Positions 7,635-16,495 of a stretch of DNA of 64,000 nucleotides are shown here, in pieces (within the stretch, counting starts at the first letter, position 1; every line of letters starts with the position of its first letter). This stretch comes from JBAVVD01 sp049697115 (lineage in GTDB: Bacteria > Acidobacteriota > Aminicenantia > Aminicenantales > UBA4085). Below the pieces are notes generated by a model that saw nothing but the letters and a program-made list of their open reading frames with translations, was not told where the DNA came from and searched no databases. The position numbers were made by a program, and so were the translations under genes. The DNA lies in NCBI GenBank assembly GCA_049697115.1, contig JBAVVD010000029.1, positions 1-64,000 of the forward strand, given 5' to 3'.

Positions 7635-8819
7635 ATGAAAAACGCCATGCTTGTTGCGCTTTTCCTATTGCTTATTGCATTCAGCGGGATACAAGCGCAA
7701 ACAAACGACGGTGACCAGGCTTATATTAAAGCCATGACAGCCAACTCTCCTGCTCAGAGAGCTCAACTTCTCAAGGAATATATCGCCAAGTACGGAGGGA
7801 AGGGAAATCAATACGAAAACTATGCGTATGCCAACCTCTGCCTCCTTCCCTACCAGGGAAAGACGAATAAAGAAACTCTTGAATTCGGAGAAAAGGCCCT
7901 TTCACTCGGCGGGCTGGATGACCTCTACAAATGCCAGATCCTGCTTGTTGTCTCCGGAACTTACAGCAGGATCGGCCAAAACCTGGAAAAAGCCAAAGAC
8001 TATTCTTCGCAGGTCATTGAGATCGCGCGGGCGAACAGAGGAAAAGAAGCCGAAACCTCGAATCCCGACCAATGGAATCAATTGCTTGGAGCCGGCTACT
8101 TCTCTCAGGGACAGGCCCAGGAAAAAGCCAAAGACAATAAGGGAGCCGTTGACTCTTACATAAATTCTTACAACATCCTCAAGAATCCTAAGATCATCCA
8201 CAGTCTGAGAAAAGTGGGAAAGGCCCTTTACGAGTATCGAATGTATGCGGATGCCGAAAAAGCATTCAAATTTTCCTACCAAACGACCAAAGACAGCGAA
8301 AGTCTTGCGCTCTATGCCAACTCCCTCTACCGCGCCGGAAAACAAGAAGAGGCCTTATCCCTGTTTAAAGAAGCTTACGGAAAGAGTAAAAGCGGGGAAA
8401 TGGCCTACAACATTGGAATCATCCTCGCCAGAAAAGCCAAGGAGAATCCAGCCCTTTCTTCTGAGGCGATTCGCTATCTATTGGACGCCAGCTTTCTCTA
8501 TCCCGCGAAATCCCAGCAGGCCATGAGCTTAGCCGAGAACCTCTTTTACAGCTCGGATAAAAACTGGAATGACCGCGTGAAGGAGATTCAGGAGAGGAAC
8601 AAAAAGATTGAAGAGTTGGTCAACACATTCAACTCAAAATTCGAAGGTAAAAGTGAAGACGACTTGAACGACACTGAGAAAAAAGAAGTGAAAGCCATCC
8701 AGGACAGAATCGAAGCCGAAAAGAAAGCGCTCCAGAAACTCGAAGCGGAGCAGAAGGCGAAGATCGATGCGTTCAATAAGCTCTTCCAAGAAACCAAACA
8801 AAAATTAGGTATTAAGTAA
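7635..8819 (+). CDS. Secreted TPR-repeat protein with C-terminal coiled coil
   Basis: This 394-residue protein begins MKNAMLVALFLLLIAFSGIQAQ, a clear signal peptide. The mature part contains several TPR-like helical pairs, for instance around ENYAYANLCLLPYQ, GAGYFSQGQAQEKAKDN and LYANSLYRAGKQEEALSLF. A charged coiled coil occupies roughly the last 75 residues. It is expected in the periplasm or attached to the envelope as a scaffold; no enzymatic motif is visible. The start follows GAGG 6 nt upstream and a promoter at 7579-7607. ligA follows 49 nt later in the same direction. Confidence 0.75.
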   Translation: MKNAMLVALFLLLIAFSGIQAQTNDGDQAYIKAMTANSPAQRAQLLKEYIAKYGGKGNQYENYAYANLCLLPYQGKTNKETLEFGEKALSLGGLDDLYKCQILLVVSGTYSRIGQNLEKAKDYSSQVIEIARANRGKEAETSNPDQWNQLLGAGYFSQGQAQEKAKDNKGAVDSYINSYNILKNPKIIHSLRKVGKALYEYRMYADAEKAFKFSYQTTKDSESLALYANSLYRAGKQEEALSLFKEAYGKSKSGEMAYNIGIILARKAKENPALSSEAIRYLLDASFLYPAKSQQAMSLAENLFYSSDKNWNDRVKEIQERNKKIEELVNTFNSKFEGKSEDDLNDTEKKEVKAIQDRIEAEKKALQKLEAEQKAKIDAFNKLFQETKQKLGIK

Positions 8820-8868
8820 TTTCGATCACGATCGTAAATCCGCCAAAATTTCCTGACATGGGGAAAGG

Positions 8869-10899
8869 GTGAAAAAGCCCTTGTCTCGGGAAAAAGCCGC
8901 AGAGAAAATCCTCAAACTACGGGATGAAATCCAATCCCACGAAAAAAAGTATTACGTCGATAATGACCCTCAGATTTCTGATTACGAATTCGACCTTCTG
9001 ATGAAGGAGCTCCAAGAGCTCGAAACAAAGTTTCCTGAACTCGTCATCTCCGATTCCCCCACCCAACGTGTCGGAGAAAAACCGATTGAAGGATTCCCCA
9101 CCGTCCGACACAGGATTCCCATGCTGAGTATGGACAACTGCTACAATGTGGAGGAGTTGAGGGAATTCGAAGAGCGGATAAAAAAAATCCTCCCCATTCA
9201 AAAAATTGAGTATGTGGCAGAGCTGAAGATCGATGGACTGGGCATTTCGGTAATATACAGGGACGGAAAATTTCGTCAGGCTGTCACACGAGGGGGCGGC
9301 ATGCAGGGAGATGATGTTACGGCCAATGTCAAGACAATCCGAAGCCTCCCCCTGACCGTATCCATCACTCAAGAAGTAGAGGTCAGAGGAGAAATCTATC
9401 TGCCCTTTGATTCTTTCCAAAAAATAAACCTCGAGCGTGAGAAAAAAGGGGAATCCCTGTTTGTCAATCCCAGGAATGCGGCCGCAGGCTCTGTCCGACT
9501 TCTCGACCCGAAAGAAGTCGCCGCCCGGAAGCTCAACGTCTTTCTCTATTCCCTTTTTATTGACGGCCATGAGAAAGACTCCCAATGGGATACCCTCATG
9601 ACCCTTAAAAAACTGGGATTCAAGACAAATCCATTTTCCAGATTCTGCCCAACCCTTGAGGATGTGATTGCCTTCTGGAAAGAGTGGGCGGAGAAGCGGG
9701 ACAGCCTGGATTACGACGTCGACGGGATTGTGGTGAAAATTAATTCCAGCGAACAGAGAAAAATTCTTGGCGTGACGGCCAAATTTCCCCGCTGGGCCAT
9801 TTCATTTAAATTTCCGGCCCGCCAGGCCACCACACGCATCAAAGACATTATCATCCAGGTCGGCCGGACCGGAGCATTAACCCCTGTGGCCATTCTCGAA
9901 CCGGTCAAGCTCTCCGGCATAACGATCAGCCGGTCCACCCTCCATAACGAAGAGGATATCCGAAGAAAGGATATTCGTATCGGGGATACTGTACTCGTCG
10001 AGCGCAGCGGCGACGTCATTCCCAAAATCGTGGCTTCCCTGAAAGAACGGCGGACAGGCCACGAAAAAAAACTCTCCTGGCCTTCGCGCTGCCCTGTCTG
10101 CCGCTCGGTCACCTTTAAGCCCGAAGGAGAAGTCGTGGCCCGGTGCACAAATCCCTCCTGCCCGGCCAAACTCAGAGAATCCATCCTGCACTTCGCCTCA
10201 CGCCGAGCCATGAACATCGAAGGTTTTGGGGAGGCTCTTGTCAGCCAGCTCCTCGAGCACAGCCTGGTCCATCAAATTCCGGATCTCTATTTCTTAAAAT
10301 ACGAAGACCTTGTCCGCCTGGAAAGAATGGGGCCCAAAAACACTCGAAATGTGCTGGACGAAATAGAAAAATCAAAACAGAATGAAATCGCCCGTCTCAT
10401 CTTCGCCCTGGGTATACGGCACGTGGGAGAACGGTCCGCTCAGATACTCGCCTCCCATTTCAAGGACATGGACTCTCTGGCTCGTGCTTCGGAAGAGGAC
10501 CTCATCCAGATTACAGACATTGGGCCCATTGTGGCGCAGAGCATCGTCTTCTTTTTCCGCCAGCCGGAAAACCGCCAACTCCTTAAGAAACTCAAAAAAG
10601 CGGGGCTGAAATCTTCCTCAGAGAAAGAACGGAAAGAGGCTCCCGCCCCCCTGAAAGGAAAAATCTTTGTATTGACTGGAAAACTCGAGCGGTTCAGCCG
10701 CGACGAAGCCAAAGAAATCATCGAGAGCCTCGGGGGGACAGTCACGGATTCTGTCTCAGGAAAAACGAATTATCTTGTTGTCGGCGAAGAACCGGGCTCA
10801 AAGATGGCGAAAGCCCAAACGCTGGGAATCCCGATCCTCGATGAGAAAGAATTCCTGAAAATGATCGGGCCGTACTCCGGAATCCCATCCCCGCCCTAA
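8869..10899 (+). CDS. ligA: NAD-dependent DNA ligase
   Basis: LigA seals nicks in duplex DNA using NAD in replication and repair. The 676-residue protein has the usual order. The adenylation domain carries the nucleophile Lys120 in AELKIDGLG. An OB fold contains VGRTGALTPVA. The zinc finger is CPVC...CTNPSCP near 405-430. A helix-hairpin-helix region follows (about 440-580), and a BRCT domain forms the C-terminus (GKIFVLTGKLERFSRDEA onward). The start is GTG, preceded by GGGGAAAGG; no in-frame ATG lies near the expected N-terminus. Confidence 0.96.
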   Translation: MKKPLSREKAAEKILKLRDEIQSHEKKYYVDNDPQISDYEFDLLMKELQELETKFPELVISDSPTQRVGEKPIEGFPTVRHRIPMLSMDNCYNVEELREFEERIKKILPIQKIEYVAELKIDGLGISVIYRDGKFRQAVTRGGGMQGDDVTANVKTIRSLPLTVSITQEVEVRGEIYLPFDSFQKINLEREKKGESLFVNPRNAAAGSVRLLDPKEVAARKLNVFLYSLFIDGHEKDSQWDTLMTLKKLGFKTNPFSRFCPTLEDVIAFWKEWAEKRDSLDYDVDGIVVKINSSEQRKILGVTAKFPRWAISFKFPARQATTRIKDIIIQVGRTGALTPVAILEPVKLSGITISRSTLHNEEDIRRKDIRIGDTVLVERSGDVIPKIVASLKERRTGHEKKLSWPSRCPVCRSVTFKPEGEVVARCTNPSCPAKLRESILHFASRRAMNIEGFGEALVSQLLEHSLVHQIPDLYFLKYEDLVRLERMGPKNTRNVLDEIEKSKQNEIARLIFALGIRHVGERSAQILASHFKDMDSLARASEEDLIQITDIGPIVAQSIVFFFRQPENRQLLKKLKKAGLKSSSEKERKEAPAPLKGKIFVLTGKLERFSRDEAKEIIESLGGTVTDSVSGKTNYLVVGEEPGSKMAKAQTLGIPILDEKEFLKMIGPYSGIPSPP

Positions 10900-10918
10900 T
10901 TCCGGCCGCTTCTCTTTT

Positions 10919-12367
10919 TTACTTTTTTTTGTGGCCGAAAAGGTCCTTTCCGAACAATCCCTTCAATCCTTTTTTTCCGTCTTTCTCCAGCATCAAATGG
11001 AACTCCCGTTGGGCCACATTGTGTTCGGAGTCCTGTTCCAGAGCCTTCTCAAATTGCTTTCTGGCTCTCGCCAAAAGGCCCTCTCTCTTATAGAGAAGTC
11101 CAAGCCCGACATGTCCTTCCGGATTCCAGGGCTCCAGTTCAATGGACTTCAAAAAATCTTTTTCCGCCTTCTTTGTGAGCGAAGGAACCTTGGACTCTGT
11201 CATGGCCAGGAGCAAATAGTAATCCCCCTTGTTGTCTCTCATCCGGACGGCCTGCTCCAGAAAAACCATAGCTTCATCATACCGTCCTTGATTGTAGAGC
11301 GTCTTTCCTTGACGAAACCGGATCTCCGCATTTTTTGTCGTGTCTTTCTCATCCACACTGACTTCACGGGAAGTAGCCAACCGGGCATCGTAGCTCAATT
11401 TGAGTTCTCTATTGATCAGCGTCCGGTAAGCTTTGGTGACCGTGTCAAAGACATCCTCGATCTGGCTTTTGACCTCCGGTGATATATCCCTTCCGAATAA
11501 GTCCGGATGAAACTTCCGCGCCAGCTGAAAATACGCTTTTTTGATGTCCGCATCGGAGGCCTGCCGGGACACGCCCAGGACCTGGTAAAAATTCAATCCC
11601 GGCAACCGTTTACTGAGAGCGACGGCCTCTTTGATTTGATCCTGAATCGTGGATTCTTGGGCTTCCTCTTTTTTCTCTTCTGCCTTGAATTCGGCCAAAT
11701 CCAGACAGTAAAAAAGGCACATCGTTTTCCAGAACATTTCCGGACTCAACTCCTGTGAGGATAAGAGAGCGGCGGCATTGGTCTTTCCATCGAGTCGCTT
11801 TAAAAGCTTCTTTTCCTCTTTGGTCAGTAACTGCAAATACTCTCCTCCCTCCTTCGGAGTAAATACCTTTTCTTTTAAAACCTCCTCAAGGGAAGAATGG
11901 TGGGGCATCGCCCTGATCCCCTTCTCGATCAGGAGAGGAAGACTCATCTTGAGCTCAAATGCATGGTCCAAAAAACGCTCTCTTTCCTGAAAGACTATCT
12001 CTGCGTCAAAAAATGGAAACATGTTCATGGCCACTTCACTCATCTGAGAAACGAGGCCGTCATACAAATCCCTTTGATTGATCAATCCATTCTGAATGAG
12101 CATCTCCCCGATCGCCTGGTTGGGTTTGAGCATCTGACCCAGGGAGGAGAGGACCTCACTGGAAATTTTGTCCATTTTGTGGAGGATCTCACCCAGTCTT
12201 TCTTCAAGGACATTGGTCTTTGCAAAAATGAGACCGCCGTCCTGAAAAAAAAGCTGCTTTTGAATATCGGCCCGCTGGAAGTTCAGCTGTCCTGACTTTT
12301 TACTAAAATGAATATCCCTCAAGAAAAAAGCAATGTGATTCATTTTTTTTCTGTTGTCCCTTCCCAT
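10919..12367 (-). CDS. DUF4388-like, J-domain and TPR multidomain protein
   Basis: The protein is about 482 residues. The N-terminal part (FFLRDIHFSKKSGQLNF, FFQDGGLIFAKTN) matches the DUF4388/PATAN type found in deltaproteobacterial and related signalling proteins. A J domain follows in the middle (FYQVLGVSRQASDADIKKAY, then KFHPDLF containing HPD), able in principle to stimulate a DnaK partner. The C-terminus has at least two TPR motifs. A GTG further upstream (12388) lies on the -10 box (TATAAT), so I prefer the ATG at 12367; another Met eight codons in (12343) is possible. The function is unknown, probably protein assembly or gliding/signalling. Confidence 0.7.
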   Translation of the reverse strand: MGRDNRKKMNHIAFFLRDIHFSKKSGQLNFQRADIQKQLFFQDGGLIFAKTNVLEERLGEILHKMDKISSEVLSSLGQMLKPNQAIGEMLIQNGLINQRDLYDGLVSQMSEVAMNMFPFFDAEIVFQERERFLDHAFELKMSLPLLIEKGIRAMPHHSSLEEVLKEKVFTPKEGGEYLQLLTKEEKKLLKRLDGKTNAAALLSSQELSPEMFWKTMCLFYCLDLAEFKAEEKKEEAQESTIQDQIKEAVALSKRLPGLNFYQVLGVSRQASDADIKKAYFQLARKFHPDLFGRDISPEVKSQIEDVFDTVTKAYRTLINRELKLSYDARLATSREVSVDEKDTTKNAEIRFRQGKTLYNQGRYDEAMVFLEQAVRMRDNKGDYYLLLAMTESKVPSLTKKAEKDFLKSIELEPWNPEGHVGLGLLYKREGLLARARKQFEKALEQDSEHNVAQREFHLMLEKDGKKGLKGLFGKDLFGHKKK

Positions 12368-12417
12368 AAAACGAATTTTATTATACACCGGATAGCCTGA
12401 TAAGAGAAGGAGATAAA

Positions 12418-12446
12418 TTGCATTCCGTGGAAAATTATGCTAATTA
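12418..12446 (+). promoter_or_regulatory. Candidate promoter for the NAD synthetase glutaminase gene
   Basis: TTGCAT (12418-12423), 17 bp, TAATTA (12441-12446). The ATG at 12454 follows 7 nt after the -10 box with no Shine-Dalgarno, suggesting a leaderless transcript. The -10 is imperfect. Confidence 0.4.
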
Positions 12447-12453
12447 TTGAGCC

Positions 12454-13308
12454 ATGAAAATCGCTTTGGCCCAAATTTCTCCCTGTCTGGGAGACATAAA
12501 AAAAAATTATGAACTCCATCTCCATTACATCGAAAAAGCCAAAAAGGAAAAAATCTGCCTTCTCATTTTCCCCGAGCTGAGTCTGACCGGTTATTCTCTC
12601 CAGGACCTGGTGGAAGCGGTCGCTCTTAACCCGGACCGTAGTCCCCTGTTCAAAGAGTTGAAGTCCATCAGCCGCGAGATATCTCTTGTCCTCGGTTTTG
12701 TCGAAGAAAAATCCCACGAAAAGGGCCTTTTCTACAACTCCGCAGTTTTTCTGACCAAGGGGAAAATCAGCCACATCCACCGCAAGGTTTTTCTGCCCAC
12801 TTTCGGCATGTTCGAGGAAGGGAAGTTTTTCACCGAGGGGAAAAATTTTCACACCTTTTCCACCCCCTTTGGAAACGCGGGCATGATGATCTGCCGCGAT
12901 TTTCTCCATTACGGGGCGAGTTATCTTCTATTCGCCGGCGGATCGGAAATGATTATCGTCATCAGTGCAGCTCCCGGACGGGGGCTTTCGGAGAAAAAAG
13001 GATTTGCCTCGAGCCGCATGTGGGAGCTCATGGGAGAAACCATTTCCCGTTTTTCCACAGCGTTCGTCATCTACTGCAACAGAGTGGGCATTGAGGACGG
13101 GAAGGTTTTTGCCGGAGGCTCATTTATTTTTGATCCCCGAGGCAGCCTCGTCGCCAAAGCGTCTTACTTTGAACAAGATTTTCTTGTCCAGGAAATTCAG
13201 CCGGAAGATATTCGCAAAGCCCGCAAATTATGGCCTTTCAAAAGAGACGACAAGCCGGAAGCCATCCTGGAAGCCCTCCAGAGGATTGTTCATCGATATG
13301 AAGATTAA
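12454..13308 (+). CDS. Nitrilase-fold glutaminase partner of NAD synthetase
   Basis: This 284-residue protein is a carbon-nitrogen hydrolase. Its Glu-Lys-Cys triad is visible as Glu in FPELSLTGYS (near 44), Lys in HRKVFLPTFGMFEEG (near 111) and Cys in MMICRDF (near 148). In most bacteria this domain is fused to NAD synthetase, where it releases ammonia from glutamine for the amidation of deamido-NAD. Here it is a separate gene overlapping nadE by 11 nt, which argues for a two-subunit glutamine-dependent enzyme. A stand-alone amidase role is less likely given the overlap. Confidence 0.82.
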   Translation: MKIALAQISPCLGDIKKNYELHLHYIEKAKKEKICLLIFPELSLTGYSLQDLVEAVALNPDRSPLFKELKSISREISLVLGFVEEKSHEKGLFYNSAVFLTKGKISHIHRKVFLPTFGMFEEGKFFTEGKNFHTFSTPFGNAGMMICRDFLHYGASYLLFAGGSEMIIVISAAPGRGLSEKKGFASSRMWELMGETISRFSTAFVIYCNRVGIEDGKVFAGGSFIFDPRGSLVAKASYFEQDFLVQEIQPEDIRKARKLWPFKRDDKPEAILEALQRIVHRYED

Positions 13309-14110
13309 CTGTATCATTGCCGAAAAGATCTTGACGACCTTCATCCGGGATGAGCTGGCGAAATTCGGGTTCAAAAAAGGAATTCTCGGCCTCTCCGGCG
13401 GCCTGGATTCGTCTGTCTGTGCGTATCTCGCCGTAAAGGCACTGGGCCCAAAGAATGTCATCGGCCTCATCATGCCCTATGGAAACGCTTTCAGCGAAGA
13501 CGTCAAAGATGCCCAGGAAGTGGCCGAAATACTGAAAATTCGCGTGAAAGTCATCGACATCTCTCCCATGGTGGATGCCTATTTTGAGAGATTCCCGACA
13601 CCCAACAGGATTGTCCGCGGAAACAAGATGGCCAGAGAAAGAATGTCCATCCTCTATGACTGTTCGGCAAGAGAAAAAGCTCTGATTCTCGGCACAAGTA
13701 ATAAGACCGAGCTGCTCATCGGCTACGGGACCATCCACGGGGATACGGCCTGTGCCATCAATCCAATGGGCGATCTCTATAAAACACAGGTTCGTCAGAT
13801 GGCCCAGCATCTGAAAATCCCAAAGAGAATCCAGAAGAAATTACCCACCGCCGGATTGTGGAAGGACCAGACAGACGAGGGCGAAATCGGCATGTCCTAC
13901 ACAGAACTGGATGAGATTCTCTTCAGGCTTGTGGATCAGAGGGAAGCCAGGGAAGAGGTAATCGCCCAGGGGTATCGTAAAGAAAATGTGGAAAAAATAA
14001 TTTCACTTATAAAAAATTCTGAGTTTAAAAGAAAACTCCCGCCCATTGCCAAAATTTCTTTCCGGTCAGTCGGCCACGATTTCCTCTATCCCTATGACCG
14101 GGACCGATAA
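13298..14110 (+). CDS. nadE: NAD(+) synthase, synthetase domain only
   Basis: This 270-residue protein adenylates nicotinic acid adenine dinucleotide and amidates it to NAD. The PP-loop ATP-binding motif is GILGLSGGLDSSVCAYL near residues 27-43. LGTSNKTELLIGYGTIHGD and PTAGLWKDQTDEGEIG are further NadE signatures. The ATG at 13298 lies inside the end of the glutaminase gene, so translation is likely coupled and ammonia may be channelled between subunits. rsmI starts 3 nt after the stop. Confidence 0.92.
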   Translation: MKINCIIAEKILTTFIRDELAKFGFKKGILGLSGGLDSSVCAYLAVKALGPKNVIGLIMPYGNAFSEDVKDAQEVAEILKIRVKVIDISPMVDAYFERFPTPNRIVRGNKMARERMSILYDCSAREKALILGTSNKTELLIGYGTIHGDTACAINPMGDLYKTQVRQMAQHLKIPKRIQKKLPTAGLWKDQTDEGEIGMSYTELDEILFRLVDQREAREEVIAQGYRKENVEKIISLIKNSEFKRKLPPIAKISFRSVGHDFLYPYDRDR

Positions 14111-14113
14111 AGG

Positions 14114-14815
14114 ATGGAGAAACAAACCCAAGGCTTGAAGCCATTGGGCCGCCTTTATATTGTCGCAACACCCATTGGCAACCTCGAGGACCTGACTTTC
14201 CGGGGACTGAGAATCCTAAAAGAAGTTCCTGCGATTGCCTGTGAGGACACCCGCCAGACTCTGAAGCTTCTGAACAGGTACGGTTTAAAAAAAAGACTCA
14301 TCAGCTACTACCAGCCCAAAGAAAATCAAAAAATCCCACAAATTCTGGCTCTCCTCAAGCAGGGGAACGATGTCGCTCTTGTTTCTGACTCGGGCACGCC
14401 GGGCATCTCAGACCCGGGATTCCCGCTGATCAGAGAGGCGATCCGGTCAGGGATCCAAATTGTTCCTGTGCCTGGTCCCACGGCCCTGGCTCCAGCCCTG
14501 TCAGCCTCAGGGCTGCCCACTCACAGGTTTTTATTCATCGGCTTCCCTCCTCCAAAAAAAGAAGCTGCACGAAAGCTTCTCCTTTCCCTGAAGAATGAAG
14601 AGGCCACCCTGATTTTTTATCTTCCCGGCCGGAAAATCGCTGATTTTCTTCAACTCTCCAGAGAAGTATTCGGCAACCGGCCGGTTGTTATCGCCAGGGA
14701 AATGACCAAAATCTACGAGGAATTTATTCGGGGAGCAGCCGGGGAGGTATTGGCCCTTGTCGAAAAAAAGAAATTAAAAGGAGAACTCACCCTTCTTATC
14801 CAAGGCTGTCGGTAA
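14114..14815 (+). CDS. rsmI: 16S rRNA (cytidine(1402)-2'-O)-methyltransferase
   Basis: RsmI 2'-O-methylates C1402 in the 16S decoding centre using SAM. The 233-residue protein has the family opening LYIVATPIGNLEDLTFR, CEDTRQTLKLLNRYGL, LVSDSGTPGISDPGFPLI and PGPTALAPALSASGLPT. It stops near the end of the methyltransferase fold and lacks the extra C-terminal helical domain of longer (about 285-residue) homologues; shorter versions are common outside Proteobacteria. It starts 3 nt after nadE, so the three genes form an operon. Confidence 0.93.
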   Translation: MEKQTQGLKPLGRLYIVATPIGNLEDLTFRGLRILKEVPAIACEDTRQTLKLLNRYGLKKRLISYYQPKENQKIPQILALLKQGNDVALVSDSGTPGISDPGFPLIREAIRSGIQIVPVPGPTALAPALSASGLPTHRFLFIGFPPPKKEAARKLLLSLKNEEATLIFYLPGRKIADFLQLSREVFGNRPVVIAREMTKIYEEFIRGAAGEVLALVEKKKLKGELTLLIQGCR

Positions 14816-15076
14816 GCAAGCACTCTTTTCAGATTGAAGGATTGCCAACCCCTCTATAAAGGCGAAAAAATCTTCAGGAATCCCGTCCGCATCAATCAAA
14901 AAAGCGTCTATCCGGAGAGGACCTCTTCTGACAGTCGGCCGATTCCGCGTCGGCCTTCCTGCCTCATTTTCTCGGGCAGGGCATGAAATCCCGCTCTGTG
15001 CCTGAGGAGGCAGTTGCCTTTAGAACCATTTCGAGCGATTCCCCGAATATGCAAACCTCTAATAATCAATAAGATA
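14816..15076. other. Non-coding gap with a start-less open frame
   Basis: No supported gene lies here. On the minus strand one frame stays open from 15019 to a stop at 14774, into the end of rsmI. It has protein-like wording such as RIDAFLIDADGIPEDFFAF but no usable start codon near its beginning. It may be a decayed gene remnant or chance. Confidence 0.3.
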
Positions 15077-15131
15077 TTAGATATTTAAATAAATTCATTT
15101 AGATATACTTGACAAATACTCGCTTAGATAT
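15077..15131 (+). promoter_or_regulatory. Three TTAGATAT direct repeats around the hsp20 promoter
   Basis: TTAGATAT occurs at 15077-15084, 15099-15106 and 15124-15131, spaced 22 and 25 bp. The second is just upstream of the -35 and the third lies in the spacer. The placement suggests an operator for a repressor of the heat-shock gene. It is not CIRCE (GCACTC type) and not the HAIR box. Confidence 0.5.
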
Positions 15132-15137
15132 TATATT
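15109..15137 (+). promoter_or_regulatory. sigma70-type promoter for hsp20
   Basis: TTGACA (15109-15114), 17 bp, TATATT (15132-15137), embedded in AT-rich DNA. Start predicted near 15144, about 25 nt before the ATG. Confidence 0.8.
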
Positions 15138-15168
15138 ATTAAGCGGAAAAAAATTAAGGAGGTAACCA

Positions 15169-15636
15169 ATGGCTATAATCAGATGGGATCCTTTCAGGGA
15201 TATGATAACCCTGAGGGAGAAAATGAATCGGCTGTTTGAGGATGTTTTTACCCCTCGTGGAGAGGAAAAAGACATTACTGCCAGTTCCTGGGTCCCTCCT
15301 GTGGATATTTTCGAGACCGAGAATGAACTTGTGCTAACCGCAGAAATTCCTGGCATTGAGGAAAAAGACGTCGAGATCAAGATCGAAGACAACGCCCTCT
15401 CCATAAAAGGGGAAAGAAAATTTGAAAAAGAGACTAAAGAGGAAAACTATCACCGCATTGAGCGCGCTTACGGCTCTTTTTTCCGCTCTTTCACCCTTCC
15501 CAACTCCGTTGACCAGGACAAAATTCAGGCTGAACACGAGAACGGCGTGCTGAAGATCACCATGTCCAAAAGGCAGGAGCTGAAGCCCCGAAAGGTGAAA
15601 ATCCTCAAATCTCTCTCTAACAAAGAGAAGAAATAA
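15169..15636 (+). CDS. Hsp20/alpha-crystallin small heat-shock protein
   Basis: This 155-residue ATP-independent chaperone holds unfolding proteins. It opens with MAIIRWDPFRDMITLREKMN, typical of bacterial Hsp20. The alpha-crystallin domain (about 42-140) runs from WVPPVDIFETENELVLTAEI through GSFFRSFTLP to the conserved ENGVLKIT. The ATG has AAGGAGG 7 nt upstream. It is monocistronic, with its own promoter, three possible operator repeats and a strong terminator. Confidence 0.95.
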   Translation: MAIIRWDPFRDMITLREKMNRLFEDVFTPRGEEKDITASSWVPPVDIFETENELVLTAEIPGIEEKDVEIKIEDNALSIKGERKFEKETKEENYHRIERAYGSFFRSFTLPNSVDQDKIQAEHENGVLKITMSKRQELKPRKVKILKSLSNKEKK

Positions 15637-15666
15637 CTTTCTCTTCTCTCCGAATCCACAAGAATA

Positions 15667-15694
15667 AACGGCCCTCCCGGAAAGGAGGGCCGTT
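15667..15694. terminator. Bidirectional intrinsic terminator
   Basis: AACGGCCCTCC (15667-15677) and GGAGGGCCGTT (15684-15694) form a perfect 11-bp stem with loop CGGAAA. T-rich tails lie on both sides. It separates hsp20 from the convergent comF gene. Confidence 0.9.
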
Positions 15695-15712
15695 CATTTT
15701 ATCCCTCTCTTC

Positions 15713-16495
15713 TCATGCTTGGGCAATAGTGAGTGCCCTGACTTCTTTCGCTCCCTCTCCGAGAAGCGCATGGCCGCACTCTTTCAGAGTGGATCCAGTC
15801 GTATAAACATCATCAATTAAGAGCACTATTTTGCCTTTGATTTTCTCTCTTTTGTTGACCCGGAAAGCTCCCCGGACATTTTTCTCTCTTTCCTCCTGTT
15901 CCAAAGACGTCTGGGGCGGGATATTTTTTATCTTTACAAGAATTCTCTTCTCCAGAGGAATATTTTTCAGGCGGGCCAGTTCCTCCGCTATCACCTGCGC
16001 CTGATTGAAACCCCGCTGTCTCTTTCTTCGGGCATGGAGAGGAACAGGAATCAGAATTTCCACTCCCTCCCAGAGCTTTTCTTCCCTTTTGAGGGATTGA
16101 TTGGCAAAACGGGCCAGTTCCTTTCCCAATACCTTAAATTTCCGGTATTTGAAAAGAAGGATGAAGTCTTTCAACTCCTTCCGGTACTTCGCACATGATC
16201 GATGGACGGAAAAAGGGGGAGGTGATTGAAGACACTTCTGACAGAGATGGGATTCTCCGGCCGCTTCAAAAAATCGACCGCAGCACAGGCAGAGGGCAGA
16301 ACGACGGGATTTCAGCCTTTCTAAACACGGACGGCAGACAACCCGCTCTCCAGGCGCTTCAAGCAGGCGCCGGCAGATTTGACAGAAGGAGGGAAAAAAG
16401 ACAAGCTCACCGATTTTCTCCAGGCGAGAAAATATCTTGTTCAAAGAAAATTTCAAGTGGATTCCGACTCGGCTTTTTCCTGACATTCGATGCAA
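15713..16495 (-). CDS. comF: ComF family phosphoribosyltransferase-like protein
   Basis: ComF/GntX proteins join an N-terminal zinc ribbon to a type I phosphoribosyltransferase fold and are tied to natural transformation in some species. Here CQIC, CRPC, CLCC and CQKC form the cysteine region. The nucleotide-binding loop is IVLLIDDVYTTGST near residues 222-235. Up to 260 residues are encoded from the ATG at 16495, but a TTG overlapping the upstream stop (16456) would give a more usual N-terminus of about 24 residues before the first cysteine. It is the last gene of a minus-strand run. Confidence 0.85.
   Translation of the reverse strand: MHRMSGKSRVGIHLKFSLNKIFSRLEKIGELVFFPSFCQICRRLLEAPGERVVCRPCLERLKSRRSALCLCCGRFFEAAGESHLCQKCLQSPPPFSVHRSCAKYRKELKDFILLFKYRKFKVLGKELARFANQSLKREEKLWEGVEILIPVPLHARRKRQRGFNQAQVIAEELARLKNIPLEKRILVKIKNIPPQTSLEQEEREKNVRGAFRVNKREKIKGKIVLLIDDVYTTGSTLKECGHALLGEGAKEVRALTIAQA

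Noticed and set aside
10903..10937. CGGCCGC/GTGGCCG stem between convergent ligA and the J-domain gene as a terminator.
   Set aside because: The T runs are in the loop rather than after the stem, so it does not fit an intrinsic terminator on either strand.
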